Positions 9,305 to 20,578 of a stretch of 64,000 nt of DNA are shown in pieces. How positions within the stretch are numbered: the first letter of the stretch is position 1; every line of letters starts with the position of its first letter. Position numbers and translations under genes: made by a program. Source of the stretch: Methylophilales bacterium HTCC2181 (GTDB lineage: Bacteria > Pseudomonadota > Gammaproteobacteria > Burkholderiales > Methylophilaceae); contig AAUX01000001.1 of NCBI GenBank assembly GCA_000168995.1, positions 682,001 to 746,000 on the forward strand. Reading direction: 5' to 3'. The notes beneath the pieces are model-generated. The model made no database searches. It worked only from the letters and a program-made list of their open reading frames with translations, and was not told where the DNA came from.

Positions 9305-10165
9305 ATGTTTTTATTTAAACTATTATATGTATTTACACTTCTTACATTATCATTTCCGATCTTTGCAGTCGATCAATCTGTTTACTGGGAAATAACATCA
9401 CCGTCAGGAAAGACTCATTTTCTTTTTGGGACCATTCATACCGATGACAACAGGGTGTCTGAGTTTCACCCTGAGGTTCTCAGAGGATTAAAAGCCTCCA
9501 ATACTTTTATAATGGAGACTGATGAGATTCAAGACCGAAGTATATTGCTTGTAAAAAATGCTTTTTATGAAAAATACTTGGATGAGGGGGATTTTGATCG
9601 AATTAAAGACCTTGCATACTTCCATACCATGCCCCTAGAAAGTGCCTTACAGATGAAACCATGGTTGCTAGCGATAATTTTTAATTCGCCAAGACCCATC
9701 ACACCCTTTAACCAGGATAATTTATTGAAGCGTAAGGCTGAGGACTTATTTATGGTTGTTCAAGGTTTGGAGACAGTGAGCGAACATTTTAGTGTTTTGG
9801 ATGCTTTTGAAGTAAGTGATCAAATGACATTACTGGCAACAGTTTTAAAAAGAAATGAGGATATTAAATTAAAAGATTATGAGACTTTAGTTAATGCTTA
9901 CCTAACCTTTGATCCAGAAGTAATTTTACAAACCGACGAATCTATCACAAGTAAGCTTGTATCAAACGAGATGTGGAAAGAAATGCAGGAAAAGCTCATA
10001 CAAGCTCGAAACCAATTATTTTTTAAAAGAATTCTTGAGCTGGAGAACGGAAATAATTTATTTATTGCTGTTGGAGCCTCCCATTTAGGAGGAAGTAATG
10101 GCTTATTAAATCTTTTCAAAGCTGGTGGATATCAAATTAAACCTCTTCCACCGCTGGCCCAATAA
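9305..10165 (+). CDS. TraB/GumN family protein
   Basis: A 286-residue protein with an N-terminal signal peptide (hydrophobic residues 3-20, probable cleavage after FA). It shows the TraB/GumN hallmarks: FGTIHTDD near residue 42 and GASHLGG followed by GGY near the C-terminus. Related eukaryotic TIKI proteins are metalloproteases, and the two GxxH motifs are the presumed metal ligands. The bacterial role is not established. It is probably periplasmic. The downstream SpoU methyltransferase starts one base after its stop, so the two are likely co-transcribed. About 120 bases upstream hold a possible promoter (TTGTTT at 9223, TATACT at 9248, 19-base spacer). Confidence 0.8.
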   Translation: MFLFKLLYVFTLLTLSFPIFAVDQSVYWEITSPSGKTHFLFGTIHTDDNRVSEFHPEVLRGLKASNTFIMETDEIQDRSILLVKNAFYEKYLDEGDFDRIKDLAYFHTMPLESALQMKPWLLAIIFNSPRPITPFNQDNLLKRKAEDLFMVVQGLETVSEHFSVLDAFEVSDQMTLLATVLKRNEDIKLKDYETLVNAYLTFDPEVILQTDESITSKLVSNEMWKEMQEKLIQARNQLFFKRILELENGNNLFIAVGASHLGGSNGLLNLFKAGGYQIKPLPPLAQ

Positions 10166-10166
10166 G

Positions 10167-10958
10167 ATGAGTCCTTTGATTATAAAATCACGAGATAGCG
10201 CTACATTTAAAAGGCTTAAGAAGATTTATAGTAGCAAAAGTTATAGGCTTGAAGTGGGAAAGACAATTTTGGATGGGCCTCATTTGGTTAATACATGCTG
10301 CGACAATGGCATGGATATTGCTGAATTTATTCTCGATGCATCAATTAAAACCGATGAAAATAACCGGCTGCTTACTAAGTACCCCAAAAAAAAATTACAT
10401 ATATTAAGTCATGAACTATTTTGCGCCTTATCAGACCTTGATTCCGTTAATGGTTTAATGGCTATTATTGATATTCCCTCTCACCCCTATTATTCAAATG
10501 GTGTAGGCTTACATTTACTACTTGACGATATTCAAGACCCAGGTAATCTTGGAGCTATTCTAAGGACGCATGCCGCCGCCGGCAATAAGTTTGTATTTTT
10601 ATCAAAGGGTTGCTGTGACCTTTGGTCCCCAAAGGTCATAAGAGGAAGTCAAGGCACACAATTTTCTTTAATTTGTTATCAGCAAGAGGACTTAGCCTTA
10701 TTGATAGATAGGTTGGAATTTTCAGTCTTTAGTCTAGGGATGCAAGGCGAATCAGTCTTAAATAGAAAGTTCGATCAAAATATTGCTTTTATACTAGGTA
10801 ATGAGGGAAGAGGGATAAGCTCGACACTTTTGAAAAAGTCGGATCAGATGCTGTCCATACCAATGATAAAAAACGTAGAGTCATTAAATGTTGGAGTAGC
10901 TGCCAGCATAGTTATCTATGAGCATGCTCGTCAATTTCTCTTTCAGCAAAGCCTTTAA
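10167..10958 (+). CDS. TrmH/SpoU family RNA 2'-O-methyltransferase
   Basis: Trefoil-knot SAM-dependent methyltransferase acting on rRNA or tRNA. All three SpoU motifs are readable: DIQDPGNLGAILRT (motif 1), FILGNEGRGIS (motif 2) and SLNVGVAASI (motif 3). An N-terminal substrate-binding (L30e-like) domain covers about 90 residues. I start at ATG 10167 (263 residues), just after the upstream stop. An in-frame ATG at 10125 would run 41 bases into the upstream gene and add 14 non-conserved residues. The exact nucleotide target cannot be assigned. Its 3' end overlaps the convergent gluQ by 47 bases. Confidence 0.88.
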   Translation: MSPLIIKSRDSATFKRLKKIYSSKSYRLEVGKTILDGPHLVNTCCDNGMDIAEFILDASIKTDENNRLLTKYPKKKLHILSHELFCALSDLDSVNGLMAIIDIPSHPYYSNGVGLHLLLDDIQDPGNLGAILRTHAAAGNKFVFLSKGCCDLWSPKVIRGSQGTQFSLICYQQEDLALLIDRLEFSVFSLGMQGESVLNRKFDQNIAFILGNEGRGISSTLLKKSDQMLSIPMIKNVESLNVGVAASIVIYEHARQFLFQQSL

Positions 10959-11811
10959 CCTTGTTTTTTGACCAGCCTTTAATTGCATGCTGAATAATGT
11001 CTTCTACCGTCATAGATAAATGATAGTTTTGGGTTGACTGACCCAAAAAAGTTAATGCATTCATCCAAATTAAATTTTCGTAGTTTTGAATTAAAATCCT
11101 GTCACCATGACCCTTGCTAAGCTTTTTTCTCCCTAGAGTTGCAATTGGAATATGACTACTTTTAGGAAAATCAAAACCCATGACCTTGTGCAAATAAAAT
11201 TGCCTTGGTAATGAGTTTATTAGGTCATAGCCTCTTATGATATGACTTATATTGTCCAGATGATTATCAACTACTACAGAAAACTGGTAAGAAAAAATAT
11301 CATCAGATCTTTTGAGAATAAAATCCCCAATGTCGTTATGAATATTTTGCGATATTTCACCCTGAATACTATCGATGATTGATATGTCTTCATCCACAAC
11401 TTTTATTCTTATTGAGCATCCTGTCTGGTTTTTTAAATTTTTCTCTCGACAGGTTCCGTTATAAATTAAGCCATGAGATCCGGTTAATGAGGAATTGTTA
11501 ATCATTTTCCTTGAACAGTTGCAATTATAAAGTAAACCCTTTTCCTTTAAATCATTAATATGGAATTGGTATTGTTCTTTTCGTTGGCTTTGGTATACAA
11601 CATGATCGTCCCAAGCAAGGCCAAGTCTTTCAAGGCCTTTTAGTATTTCTGAGACTGAACCGTCTCTGACTCTTGGTTCATCAATATCATCAATTTTAAG
11701 AAGCCACTTACCCTTGTTAGATTTGGCATCCAAAAAACTAGCTATTGCAGTAACAATTGATCCAAAATGAAGCGGGCCGGAGGGGGTTGGTGCAAATCTT
11801 CCAATGTACAT
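10912..11811 (-). CDS. gluQ: Glutamyl-Q tRNA(Asp) synthetase
   Basis: Truncated GluRS paralogue that attaches glutamate to queuosine at the wobble position of tRNA(Asp). The N-terminal GRFAPTPSGPLHFGS has the HxGH-like class I motif, and LSKGHG is the KMSKS equivalent. A zinc site with CxC followed by YxxxC (CNCS...YNGTC) lies near residues 98-119. The length of 299 residues, without an anticodon-binding domain, distinguishes it from GltX. It ends inside the convergent methyltransferase gene (47-base overlap). The DUF3301 gene lies 6 bases upstream and is probably co-transcribed. It implies that this organism makes queuosine. Confidence 0.93.
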   Translation of the reverse strand: MYIGRFAPTPSGPLHFGSIVTAIASFLDAKSNKGKWLLKIDDIDEPRVRDGSVSEILKGLERLGLAWDDHVVYQSQRKEQYQFHINDLKEKGLLYNCNCSRKMINNSSLTGSHGLIYNGTCREKNLKNQTGCSIRIKVVDEDISIIDSIQGEISQNIHNDIGDFILKRSDDIFSYQFSVVVDNHLDNISHIIRGYDLINSLPRQFYLHKVMGFDFPKSSHIPIATLGRKKLSKGHGDRILIQNYENLIWMNALTFLGQSTQNYHLSMTVEDIIQHAIKGWSKNKVKGFAEREIDEHAHR

Positions 11812-11817
11812 AGTATT

Positions 11818-12123
11818 TTATTGGGGGTAGGGCGGTATGCGCCAGTCAATAATTTTTTTTCCTACCAAGGTAAGCTGACAATGTATTCGATTTTCTTTGT
11901 TGGAGCTCACATAAAAGAAATAAATGCGTTCTAGGGAAGGCCAATTAGCCTCTGTTCTCACTATTTTTATTTTATTACAATGAACAGTATCATCAAGAAG
12001 TTGAAGGTTAAACTCGGCGGCCAATTTTTTACCTTGCTTAACGGCCTCCTCTCTTTTGGAGATAGAGTCTAGCCAAAATAGAACCAAGGCCGTAATGAGC
12101 ATAAGAAATAAAATATCAAGCAT
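11818..12123 (-). CDS. DUF3301 family small membrane protein
   Basis: A 101-residue protein with one N-terminal membrane helix (about residues 2-19), then a positively charged stretch and a soluble C-terminal domain. The pattern KLAAEFNLQLLDDTV, RIYFFYVSS and the Pro-rich end IPPYPQ match the uncharacterised DUF3301 family. No function is known. It sits 6 bases upstream of gluQ on the same strand and diverges from amtB across a ~200-base regulatory gap. Confidence 0.75.
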   Translation of the reverse strand: MLDILFLMLITALVLFWLDSISKREEAVKQGKKLAAEFNLQLLDDTVHCNKIKIVRTEANWPSLERIYFFYVSSNKENRIHCQLTLVGKKIIDWRIPPYPQ

Positions 12124-12182
12124 GGAGGTATATTAAATTTCTTTCCAGGAAAAAGACAGCCTTAAATAATTTCCTAGATGCT

Positions 12183-12209
12183 AAATTTGCACCAAAATAA
12201 TGCAAATTT
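12183..12209. promoter_or_regulatory. Inverted repeat upstream of amtB, NtrC-like
   Basis: Perfect 9-bp arms, AAATTTGCA (12183-12191) and TGCAAATTT (12201-12209), flank a 9-base spacer. The core reads TGCACC-N5-AATGCA, close to the NtrC consensus TGCACC-N5-GGTGCA in one half. A further GTGCAAA half-site is at 12250-12256. The repeat lies about 115 bases before the amtB ATG, where an enhancer-type NtrC site would sit. I do not see a convincing sigma-54 GG-N10-GC element. The remaining sequence of this 198-base gap is AT-rich and contains no gene. Confidence 0.5.
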
Positions 12210-12321
12210 TTATTAATCCCACGAAAAATTAATTTTATTCCCTGAGTTAGTGCAAAACTATAGATACATCATTTAGAATAATTGAAATTTTTAACGAACG
12301 TCATTTAAGGAATTTTAACAA

Positions 12322-13512
12322 ATGGAAAACTTAGCCGATCAAAGCAATGTTTTATTTATTCTCTTGGGAGCCATTATGGTCTTGGCTATGCATGCAGGCT
12401 TTGCATTTCTTGAGGTTGGAACTGTCCGTGAAAAGAATCAAGTCAATGCGTTAGCAAAAATTATGGCAGATTTTTCTATTTCCACGATAGCTTATTTTTT
12501 CATCGGTTATAGCATAGCTTATGGCGTTGACTTTTACGGTGCAGCATCAGCGCTTAGTGAAAAAAGTGCGTATGAGCTAGTAAAATTCTTCTTTCTTTTA
12601 ACTTTTGCTGCAGCAATACCTGCCATTATTTCTGGGGGAATAGCAGAAAGAGCTAAATTCAACCCTCAACTGATAGCATCTTTTGTATTGGTAGGTTTCT
12701 TGTACCCACTTTTTGAAGGGATTATATGGAATGGAAACTTCGGCTATCAAGATTTTTTGGCCAATCAATTTGGTGCACCTTTTAACGATTTTGCAGGATC
12801 GGTTGTTGTTCATGCTATGGGTGGTTGGATTGCTCTTGCTGCGGTATTAATTCTTGGAGCCCGTCATGGAAGATATACAAAAGAAGGAAAATTAAATGCA
12901 TTTGCTCCATCTAGCATCCCTTTTTTGGCTCTCGGATCATGGATTTTGACTGTAGGTTGGTTTGGGTTTAATGTAATGTCTGCTCAAACTCTTGACGGAG
13001 TAACAGGGCTGGTTGCAGTCAACTCGTTGATGGCAATGGTCGGGGGTACTTTATCGTCTTTCGTGATTGGTAGAAATGACCCAGGTTTTTTATATAATGG
13101 ACCTTTAGCTGGTCTTGTTGCTGTTTGTGCAGGGTCTAACTTATTTCATCCTCTAGGTGCTCTAGCTGTTGGCCTTGTTGCTGGAGGCTTGTTTGTTTGG
13201 ACATTCTCGCTAACCCAAAATAAATGGAAGATTGATGATGTGTTGGGCGTATGGCCATTGCACGGTATTTGTGGAGCTTGGGGTGGAATTGCAGCAGGAA
13301 TTTTTGGCTTAAAAGTATTTGGTGGATTAGGAGGCGTGTCATTTATGTCGCAACTAGTTGGAACAATTTCTGGCGTAATTATTGCTTTTGTTGGAGGATT
13401 TATCATTTATGGGTTGATTCATAAAATATTCAATATAAGACTCACTCAAGAAGAAGAGTTTAATGGGGCGGACATCTCGATCCATAAAGTCAATTCTGTT
13501 TCATCAGATTAA
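12322..13512 (+). CDS. amtB: Ammonium transporter (Amt family)
   Basis: Inner-membrane trimeric channel for ammonium/ammonia uptake. The pore twin histidines are His164 (SVVVHAMGG) and His314 (WPLHGICGAWGG). The usual eleven-helix hydrophobicity pattern spans the 396 residues. There is no long N-terminal signal peptide; the first helix starts near residue 9. A good AAGGA lies 11 bases before the ATG. No glnK/glnB gene adjoins it, although Proteobacteria commonly encode glnK-amtB. The upstream inverted repeat suggests nitrogen control. A short AT-rich hairpin (13513-13530) follows the stop with no T-tract. Confidence 0.95.
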   Translation: MENLADQSNVLFILLGAIMVLAMHAGFAFLEVGTVREKNQVNALAKIMADFSISTIAYFFIGYSIAYGVDFYGAASALSEKSAYELVKFFFLLTFAAAIPAIISGGIAERAKFNPQLIASFVLVGFLYPLFEGIIWNGNFGYQDFLANQFGAPFNDFAGSVVVHAMGGWIALAAVLILGARHGRYTKEGKLNAFAPSSIPFLALGSWILTVGWFGFNVMSAQTLDGVTGLVAVNSLMAMVGGTLSSFVIGRNDPGFLYNGPLAGLVAVCAGSNLFHPLGALAVGLVAGGLFVWTFSLTQNKWKIDDVLGVWPLHGICGAWGGIAAGIFGLKVFGGLGGVSFMSQLVGTISGVIIAFVGGFIIYGLIHKIFNIRLTQEEEFNGADISIHKVNSVSSD

Positions 13513-13540
13513 TTCAATTGTGTAATTGAAGAAATTGACA

Positions 13541-13549
13541 TGCTAAAAT
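13541..13549 (+). promoter_or_regulatory. Extended -10 promoter of ispD
   Basis: TGCTAAAAT matches an extended -10 (TGn plus TAAAAT). Counting 6-7 bases on, the predicted start of transcription falls on the A of the ispD ATG at 13556. No Shine-Dalgarno sequence precedes the ATG. A TTGACA at 13535-13540 is too close to act as the -35 for this -10. Confidence 0.4.
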
Positions 13550-13555
13550 CATAGT

Positions 13556-14251
13556 ATGTCCAAAATTCACGTAATTATCCCAGCTGCAGGCAGCGGCAGT
13601 AGATTAGGCGATAAAATTCCAAAACAATTTGCTCGTATTGAAAATCGAACTGTTATTGAGTACATTGAGGGAATATTCTCTAGAGTAAGCGTGATTGACT
13701 CTATTTCCATAGCGCTTCATCCAGATGAGAAATTTATTTCCTCTGGAAATTGTCAATTCTCAAACAAAACTAAGGTTCTTTATTGTGGTGGGCAAACACG
13801 CTCACAAACTGTATTCAATGCGTTGTGTAATATTCACGATACTAAGGACGATGATTGGATATTAGTGCATGATGCAGCAAGGATAGGAATTACAGAATCC
13901 ATTATTAATCAATTTATTACGGAAATTTCATCAGATAAAGTCGGAGGGATTGTTGCTATTCCTGTCCCCGATACCGTAAAAAAAGTGAATAAAAATTTAG
14001 AAGTTGTAGCCACAGAAAACCGAGAATGTTTATGGTTAGCACAGACCCCTCAGATGTTTAAGTGTAAAACTTTAAAACATGCCATTCAAAGCTTTGATGG
14101 CTCCCCTACTGACGAAGCGGAAGCAGTGGAGGCCATCGGGCTTCAGCCTAAGATTTTTGAAGGAAGCGCATTGAATTTTAAAATTACCTATCCTGAAGAT
14201 TTATATAGAGCACAAAGCGCAATAAATATTATAAAAAAAGGAGCGTTATGA
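13556..14251 (+). CDS. ispD: 2-C-methyl-D-erythritol 4-phosphate cytidylyltransferase
   Basis: Third step of the non-mevalonate (MEP) isoprenoid pathway: makes CDP-ME from MEP and CTP. The CTP-binding N-terminal IPAAGSGSRLGDKIPKQF is at residues 6-23, and VHDAAR lies near residue 104. The length of 231 residues is normal. The stop overlaps ispF by 4 bases (ATGA), the usual ispDF coupling. No ftsB lies in front, in contrast to E. coli; here amtB precedes it. The start is ATG 13556 with no SD, possibly on a leaderless mRNA. Confidence 0.96.
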   Translation: MSKIHVIIPAAGSGSRLGDKIPKQFARIENRTVIEYIEGIFSRVSVIDSISIALHPDEKFISSGNCQFSNKTKVLYCGGQTRSQTVFNALCNIHDTKDDDWILVHDAARIGITESIINQFITEISSDKVGGIVAIPVPDTVKKVNKNLEVVATENRECLWLAQTPQMFKCKTLKHAIQSFDGSPTDEAEAVEAIGLQPKIFEGSALNFKITYPEDLYRAQSAINIIKKGAL

Positions 14252-14720
14252 TTAGGGTAGGGCAAGGTTTTGATGTACATCGTTTAGTTTTAGGAAAGCC
14301 ATGCATTATAGGTGGAGTTCATATTGAACATACCCATGGTCTTGAAGGTCATTCTGATGCCGATGTCCTGCTTCATGCGATATGTGATGCACTTTTGGGA
14401 TCTATTGGAAAAGGCGATATCGGGCAACATTTTCCAGACACCAACCCTGCAATAAAGGGGATTAATTCTAGAGAGATTCTTAGGTCGGTTATATCGATAC
14501 TCCAAAAAGAGAAATATGAAATTGTTAATATTGACTGTACAGTCATTTGCGAGAACCCTAAAATAAGCCCACACACAAAGAAAATGATTAAATATATATC
14601 CGAGGATTGCCAGTGTTCAGAATCTCAAATTAATATTAAGGCAACCACCACTGAAAGAATGGGCTCATTGGGTCGCGGTGAGGGCATAGCAGCTCAGGCT
14701 GTATGTATTGTAACGACAGT

Positions 14721-14724
<4 letters not shown>
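14248..14724 (+). CDS. ispF: 2-C-methyl-D-erythritol 2,4-cyclodiphosphate synthase
   Basis: Cyclises CDP-ME-2P to MEcPP in the MEP pathway as a zinc-dependent trimer. The N-terminal GQGFDVHR supplies the metal ligands Asp8 and His10. GHSDADVLLHA provides the active-site loop and a further histidine ligand. The C-terminal ATTTERMGSLGRGEGI is the CMP-binding region. The length of 158 residues is standard. Translationally coupled to ispD. It overlaps the convergent Smr gene by 4 bases. Confidence 0.97.
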
Positions 14725-16221
<1,497 letters not shown>

Positions 16222-16328
16222 TTAAGAGTAATTTTAGTGGACCCTGTGCTATCAATCAAACTATATAAGCATTATTTTTATATTATTTATCTCTTATTTT
16301 ATAAGTACATAGTTTTTAAAGGACATCC

Positions 16329-16337
16329 TGATATAAT
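16329..16337 (+). promoter_or_regulatory. Extended -10 promoter of ftsK
   Basis: TGATATAAT combines TGn with a consensus TATAAT (16332-16337), giving a predicted start near 16344 and a leader of about 26 bases before the TTG at 16370. No clear -35 is visible, as expected for extended -10 promoters. The rest of the 16192-16369 gap is AT-rich with no gene. Confidence 0.5.
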
Positions 16338-16369
16338 TTACCAAAATAAAAAGGTATTAAAAATACAAA

Positions 16370-18667
16370 TTGTTAGTTAATAAAAAATCAAAAAACACAG
16401 GGAAAAATATATCGTTAGTGAGTAATGCTCCACGCATTTTGGCTAACAGAATTTTTCGTGAAGCCTCATGGTTTGTTTTATTATTTATCGGCCTTTATAT
16501 GACATTAGCACTTGGAACATACAGTGCTCAAGATCCATCATGGTCTAACGCAGTTGAGTCGGGCGTAATTGTATCCAATTTAGCGGGTATTTTTGGAGCA
16601 TACTTTTCTGATTTTACGCTTTATATTTTTGGCATGTCGGCATGGTGGCTTGTATTTTTAAGCATTTATAGCATTTTTCTTATTTACCCAAGAATAGAAA
16701 ATGAAGATTATCGAACTAAGCATATTCTTCCAATTCACTACCTTGGCTTTTTTCTATTAATTCTATCCTCGGCATCCTTTGAGGCCGGACACATAGTTAG
16801 TATGAACGCAAGTTTTCCTTCAGAGCAAGGCGGTATGCTTGGGTCTATAACCATTGCATTATTAATTGAAAATATCGGCTACATAGGATCTTTAATTTTT
16901 TTAATTGTCATGTTTGCTATAGGTTTTAGTTTATTTACTGGATGGTCATGGATCAATATTGCAGAAGGTATCGGTAATTTTTTATGTAATGTAGCTAGTA
17001 AGCTAAACAATTATTATTATGATTGGCAGGATCGTCAGCAAGGTAAAAAATTTGAACAAGAGCGAGCTAGCTTTGTTCAATCCGAAAGAAAAAAACTCGT
17101 TGATAGATCTCCATTATCTATCCTGGAAGCTAAAACTGAAATCAAGGAAAGCGTCCGCGTGGTGAAAGAAAAACAAATCAATTTATTTGGTGATAGCGAT
17201 TCAGAATTGCCCCCACTCCACTTACTTGATGAGCCACCGATTCAAAAAGAAACTCAGTCAGCGGAGACTATTGAGTTTATCTCAAGGCTCATTGAGAAAA
17301 AGTTACTTGATTTTGGTATTGAGGCAAAAGTAACATCTGCTCAGCCGGGGCCTGTTATTACTAGATATGAATTTGAGCCAGCTCCGGGAGTGAAGGGCAG
17401 TCAAGTAACAAATTTATCAAAAGATCTTGCCAGAGCATTATCGGTTGTAAGTATAAGAGTGGTTGAGACTATTCCAGGAAAGACTTGCATGGGATTAGAA
17501 ATACCAAACTCGCATAGGCAGATTGTTTACCTTTCTGAAATCATGAGTTCGAAAAATTTTGCTGACTCTTCAGCTCTTTTGTCGCTAGTTCTTGGGAAGG
17601 ATATTTCAGGTAAGCCGGAAGTAGCTGACATAGCAAGAATGCCTCATTTATTAATTGCGGGTACAACAGGATCTGGAAAGTCGGTAGCAATTAATGCTTT
17701 AGTTTTAAGCTTACTATATAAAGCCAAAGCAGACGAGGTTAGAATGATCTTGATAGATCCAAAAATGCTTGAGCTTTCAGTATATGAAGGAATCCCTCAT
17801 TTATTAACTCCAGTAGTAACCGATATGAGTCAGGCAGGCCATGCGCTTAATTGGGCTGTAGCTGAAATGGAACGAAGATATAAATTGATGTCTACATTTG
17901 GGGTGCGAAATTTGGCTGGGTACAATCAAAAATATAAAGATGCTTATGAAAAAGGCTCCCCCCTCACTAATCCATTCAGTTTAAACCCAGAAGACCCTGA
18001 ACCTCTAGAGGCAATGCCACAAATAGTAATAGTTATTGATGAGTTAGCCGATCTGATGATGGTTATGGGCAAGAAGATTGAAGAATTAATTGCTCGATTG
18101 GCTCAAAAAGCCAGAGCCGCGGGTATACATCTTGTTCTGGCAACACAGAGACCATCGGTTGACGTAATAACCGGGCTAATAAAAGCCAATATACCAGCTC
18201 GTATAGCATTTCAGGTTTCAAGCAAGATAGATTCAAGGACAATTTTAGATCAAATGGGTGCTGAAACATTACTGGGGAAGGGTGATATGCTCTATATGCC
18301 TCCCGGAACTGGCTACCCAGTTAGAATTCATGGTGCATTTGTATCAGATGAAGAAGTCCATAAGGTTGTAAAGTATCTTAAAGAAAAAGGTGAACCTCGC
18401 TACTTAGAAGAAATTTTAAACCCAACAGATATATCTTTGACATCTGGTGATTCCGAAGGTATGTCTGGTGAAAAAGATCCTTTGTATGATGAAGCTGTCG
18501 AGATAGTTTTGCGAACTAGAAAAGCATCAATATCCTATGTGCAAAGAAACTTAAGGATTGGCTATAATCGAGCTGCAAGAATTATTGAGGACATGGAAAA
18601 AGCAGGACTAGTTACCCCAATGCAAAGCAATGGTAACCGTGAAATTATTTCACCAAATAATGATTAG
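16370..18667 (+). CDS. ftsK: DNA translocase FtsK
   Basis: Septal DNA pump that resolves and segregates chromosome termini during division. Four N-terminal membrane helices span about residues 30-195. A short linker follows, then the RecA-like motor with Walker A GTTGSGKS (about residue 430) and Walker [13 protein letters not shown]. The C-terminal winged-helix gamma domain ([20 protein letters not shown]) would read KOPS sites. The 765-residue length reflects a short linker compared with 1329 in E. coli. No ATG is available before the first membrane helix: TTG 16370 is used here, and GTG 16418 is the alternative. lolA overlaps its end. Confidence 0.95.
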   Translation: MLVNKKSKNTGKNISLVSNAPRILANRIFREASWFVLLFIGLYMTLALGTYSAQDPSWSNAVESGVIVSNLAGIFGAYFSDFTLYIFGMSAWWLVFLSIYSIFLIYPRIENEDYRTKHILPIHYLGFFLLILSSASFEAGHIVSMNASFPSEQGGMLGSITIALLIENIGYIGSLIFLIVMFAIGFSLFTGWSWINIAEGIGNFLCNVASKLNNYYYDWQDRQQGKKFEQERASFVQSERKKLVDRSPLSILEAKTEIKESVRVVKEKQINLFGDSDSELPPLHLLDEPPIQKETQSAETIEFISRLIEKKLLDFGIEAKVTSAQPGPVITRYEFEPAPGVKGSQVTNLSKDLARALSVVSIRVVETIPGKTCMGLEIPNSHRQIVYLSEIMSSKNFADSSALLSLVLGKDISGKPEVADIARMPHLLIAGTTGSGKSVAINALVLSLLYKAKADEVRMILIDPKMLELSVYEGIPHLLTPVVTDMSQAGHALNWAVAEMERRYKLMSTFGVRNLAGYNQKYKDAYEKGSPLTNPFSLNPEDPEPLEAMPQIVIVIDELADLMMVMGKKIEELIARLAQKARAAGIHLVLATQRPSVDVITGLIKANIPARIAFQVSSKIDSRTILDQMGAETLLGKGDMLYMPPGTGYPVRIHGAFVSDEEVHKVVKYLKEKGEPRYLEEILNPTDISLTSGDSEGMSGEKDPLYDEAVEIVLRTRKASISYVQRNLRIGYNRAARIIEDMEKAGLVTPMQSNGNREIISPNND

Positions 18668-19271
18668 ACTTTTTTTTATAATTAATTTATGCCTCATCTC
18701 GTATATTTCTCTAGCCAATGAAGAGCCAAGTTTTTCCCATACAGTTGCCGAAATGAAATCTGTTGAAGGTAATTTTTCCCAACAAGTAATTGATCAGAGA
18801 GGATCTGTCATGCAAGAGGTTAGTGGAAATTTCTTATTCAAGAAACCCAATTTATTCAAATGGAATTATATTGATCCAATTCAAAGTCAAATCATCAGTG
18901 ACGGAGAGCTTCTTTATCTTTATGATCCAGATTTAAAGCAAGTAGTAATCAGCTCATTAAAAAAATTGGGAGGCGTTAGCCCAGCAATGCTGCTAGTGAG
19001 CTCTTCAGCCTCAGAGCACTTTATCGTCAAAAGCATAAGAGCAACAGACCTCATAAGCATTTATGAAGCTATACCTAAAAACCCTCAGGAAGCATCTTTT
19101 AGTAAAGTGTTGATACACTTTAACCAAGGCCTCTTATCTCAAATGCATATTATTGATAACTTTAACCATAAGACAAAAATTTATTTTGACAGTATTGTAA
19201 ATAATCGATTGATAAATGATGCAGCATTCCTTTTCAATTTCCCCGAAGGTGTTGATGTCATTAAAAATTAA
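18660..19271 (+). CDS. lolA: Outer-membrane lipoprotein carrier protein LolA
   Basis: Periplasmic chaperone that takes lipoproteins from LolCDE to LolB. ATG 18660 gives 203 residues beginning with a clear signal peptide (hydrophobic residues 4-15, probable cleavage after SLA). The mature protein has the LolA pattern: [22 protein letters not shown] and [18 protein letters not shown] longer in-frame start at 18630 would put 10 residues ahead of the signal peptide, so I rejected it. It overlaps the ftsK stop by 8 bases, and rarA begins directly after it. Confidence 0.94.
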   Translation: MIRLFFIINLCLISYISLANEEPSFSHTVAEMKSVEGNFSQQVIDQRGSVMQEVSGNFLFKKPNLFKWNYIDPIQSQIISDGELLYLYDPDLKQVVISSLKKLGGVSPAMLLVSSSASEHFIVKSIRATDLISIYEAIPKNPQEASFSKVLIHFNQGLLSQMHIIDNFNHKTKIYFDSIVNNRLINDAAFLFNFPEGVDVIKN

Positions 19272-20573
19272 ATGAAAGATAATTTAACCAAACCTCTTGC
19301 CGAAATATTAAGACCGAAAAATGTACATGACATTGTCGGCCAAATTGAACTTCTCGGAGAGGGCCAGTCACTAAAGGTTGCTATTGAAGGAAAAAGTCTT
19401 CCTTCTATGATACTTTGGGGTCCTCCGGGCGTTGGTAAAACCTCTATTGCACACGTTATTTCAAACTGCATAGATGCAGAATTTTTATCTATATCGGCAG
19501 TACTATCTGGTGTAAAGGAAATTAGGGAAGCAATAGAAAAAGCTCAATTTATGAAAGAGCACCAACAAAGAAATACTATTTTATTTGTTGATGAGGTTCA
19601 TCGATTTAATAAAAGTCAGCAAGATGCTTTTTTGCCTCATATTGAATCTGGACTTATTACTTTTATCGGAGCAACAACTGAAAATCCATCCTTTGAGGTG
19701 AACTCTGCACTATTAAGTAGATGCCAGGTATATGTTTTAAAAGCCTTGAATGAAAAGGAGTTAGAGTCGATTCTCGACAAGGCTTTAAAGCTATATCCTG
19801 AAAGAAGCATCAATGAGGGGGCAAGAAATTTAGTCGTAACTTATGCCGACGGTGATGCAAGGAAATTAATTAATTTAGTCGAAATGTTGTTAAGCTCTCA
19901 TGCCGCTGATAATAGCAGTGCTATTGATGAGTTAGATGTTAAGAAAATTGTTGCAGACAAGACAAGAAGGTTTGATAAGGGAGGTGATCAATTTTATGAT
20001 CAAATTTCAGCGCTTCATAAATCCGTTAGAGGTTCCGATCCCGATGCCGCGTTGTATTGGCTATTTAAAATGTTGGATGGCGGGGCTGACCCTCTCTATC
20101 TATCTAGGCGCATAATAAGAATTGCTATTGAGGACATTGGCCTGGCCGACCCTAGGGCACAAACAATTGCATTAGAGGCCTACCAGATTTATGAGCGGCT
20201 GGGTTTTCCTGAAGCAGAACTGGCCCTTTCTAATGCAGTTATATATTTGTCAATGGCACCGAAAAGCAATAGTGCTTACCATGCTTACAATATGGTCAAG
20301 AAATATATAGCAAATCAAGGTCATTTCAACGTCCCTATTCATTTAAAGAATGCTCCAACAAAGCTTATGGATAACCTAGGGTATGGTAAAAATTATAGAT
20401 ACGCTCATAATGAAGATCATGCTTATGCTGCGGGAGAAAAATATTTTCCTGATGAGTTAGAGCCTGTAGAATTTTATAAGCCTACTGATCGCGGATTAGA
20501 GAAAAAAATAAGTGAAAAAAAATTATTCTTAAGGCAGTTAGACCAACAATATAAAAATAATAAGTCGGAATAG
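19272..20573 (+). CDS. rarA: Replication-associated recombination protein A
   Basis: AAA+ ATPase (MgsA/RarA), a clamp-loader relative that acts at stalled replication forks. Walker [11 protein letters not shown] is at about residue 50, and the Walker B segment [14 protein letters not shown] follows. The C-terminal tetramerisation region ([12 protein letters not shown] through [12 protein letters not shown]) is intact. The length of 433 residues is normal. It starts at the base after the lolA stop, and serS follows after 5 bases. This ftsK-lolA-rarA-serS order matches E. coli. Confidence 0.96.
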   Translation: MKDNLTKPLAEILRPKNVHDIVGQIELLGEGQSLKVAIEGKSLPSMILWGPPGVGKTSIAHVISNCIDAEFLSISAVLSGVKEIREAIEKAQFMKEHQQRNTILFVDEVHRFNKSQQDAFLPHIESGLITFIGATTENPSFEVNSALLSRCQVYVLKALNEKELESILDKALKLYPERSINEGARNLVVTYADGDARKLINLVEMLLSSHAADNSSAIDELDVKKIVADKTRRFDKGGDQFYDQISALHKSVRGSDPDAALYWLFKMLDGGADPLYLSRRIIRIAIEDIGLADPRAQTIALEAYQIYERLGFPEAELALSNAVIYLSMAPKSNSAYHAYNMVKKYIANQGHFNVPIHLKNAPTKLMDNLGYGKNYRYAHNEDHAYAAGEKYFPDELEPVEFYKPTDRGLEKKISEKKLFLRQLDQQYKNNKSE

Positions 20574-20578
20574 TCAAT

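Noticed and set aside
12211-12300. Sigma-54 promoter for amtB
   Set aside because: A GC-type -12 (GTGCAAA) is present, but there is no GG at -24 spacing, so the match is not good enough.
13513-13530. Hairpin directly after the amtB stop as a terminator
   Set aside because: The 7-bp stem is A/T-rich and no T-tract follows, so terminator function is unsupported.
13535-13540. Perfect TTGACA before ispD as a -35 box
   Set aside because: A correctly spaced -10 would fall inside the coding start, and the nearest TAAAAT is only 3 bases away.
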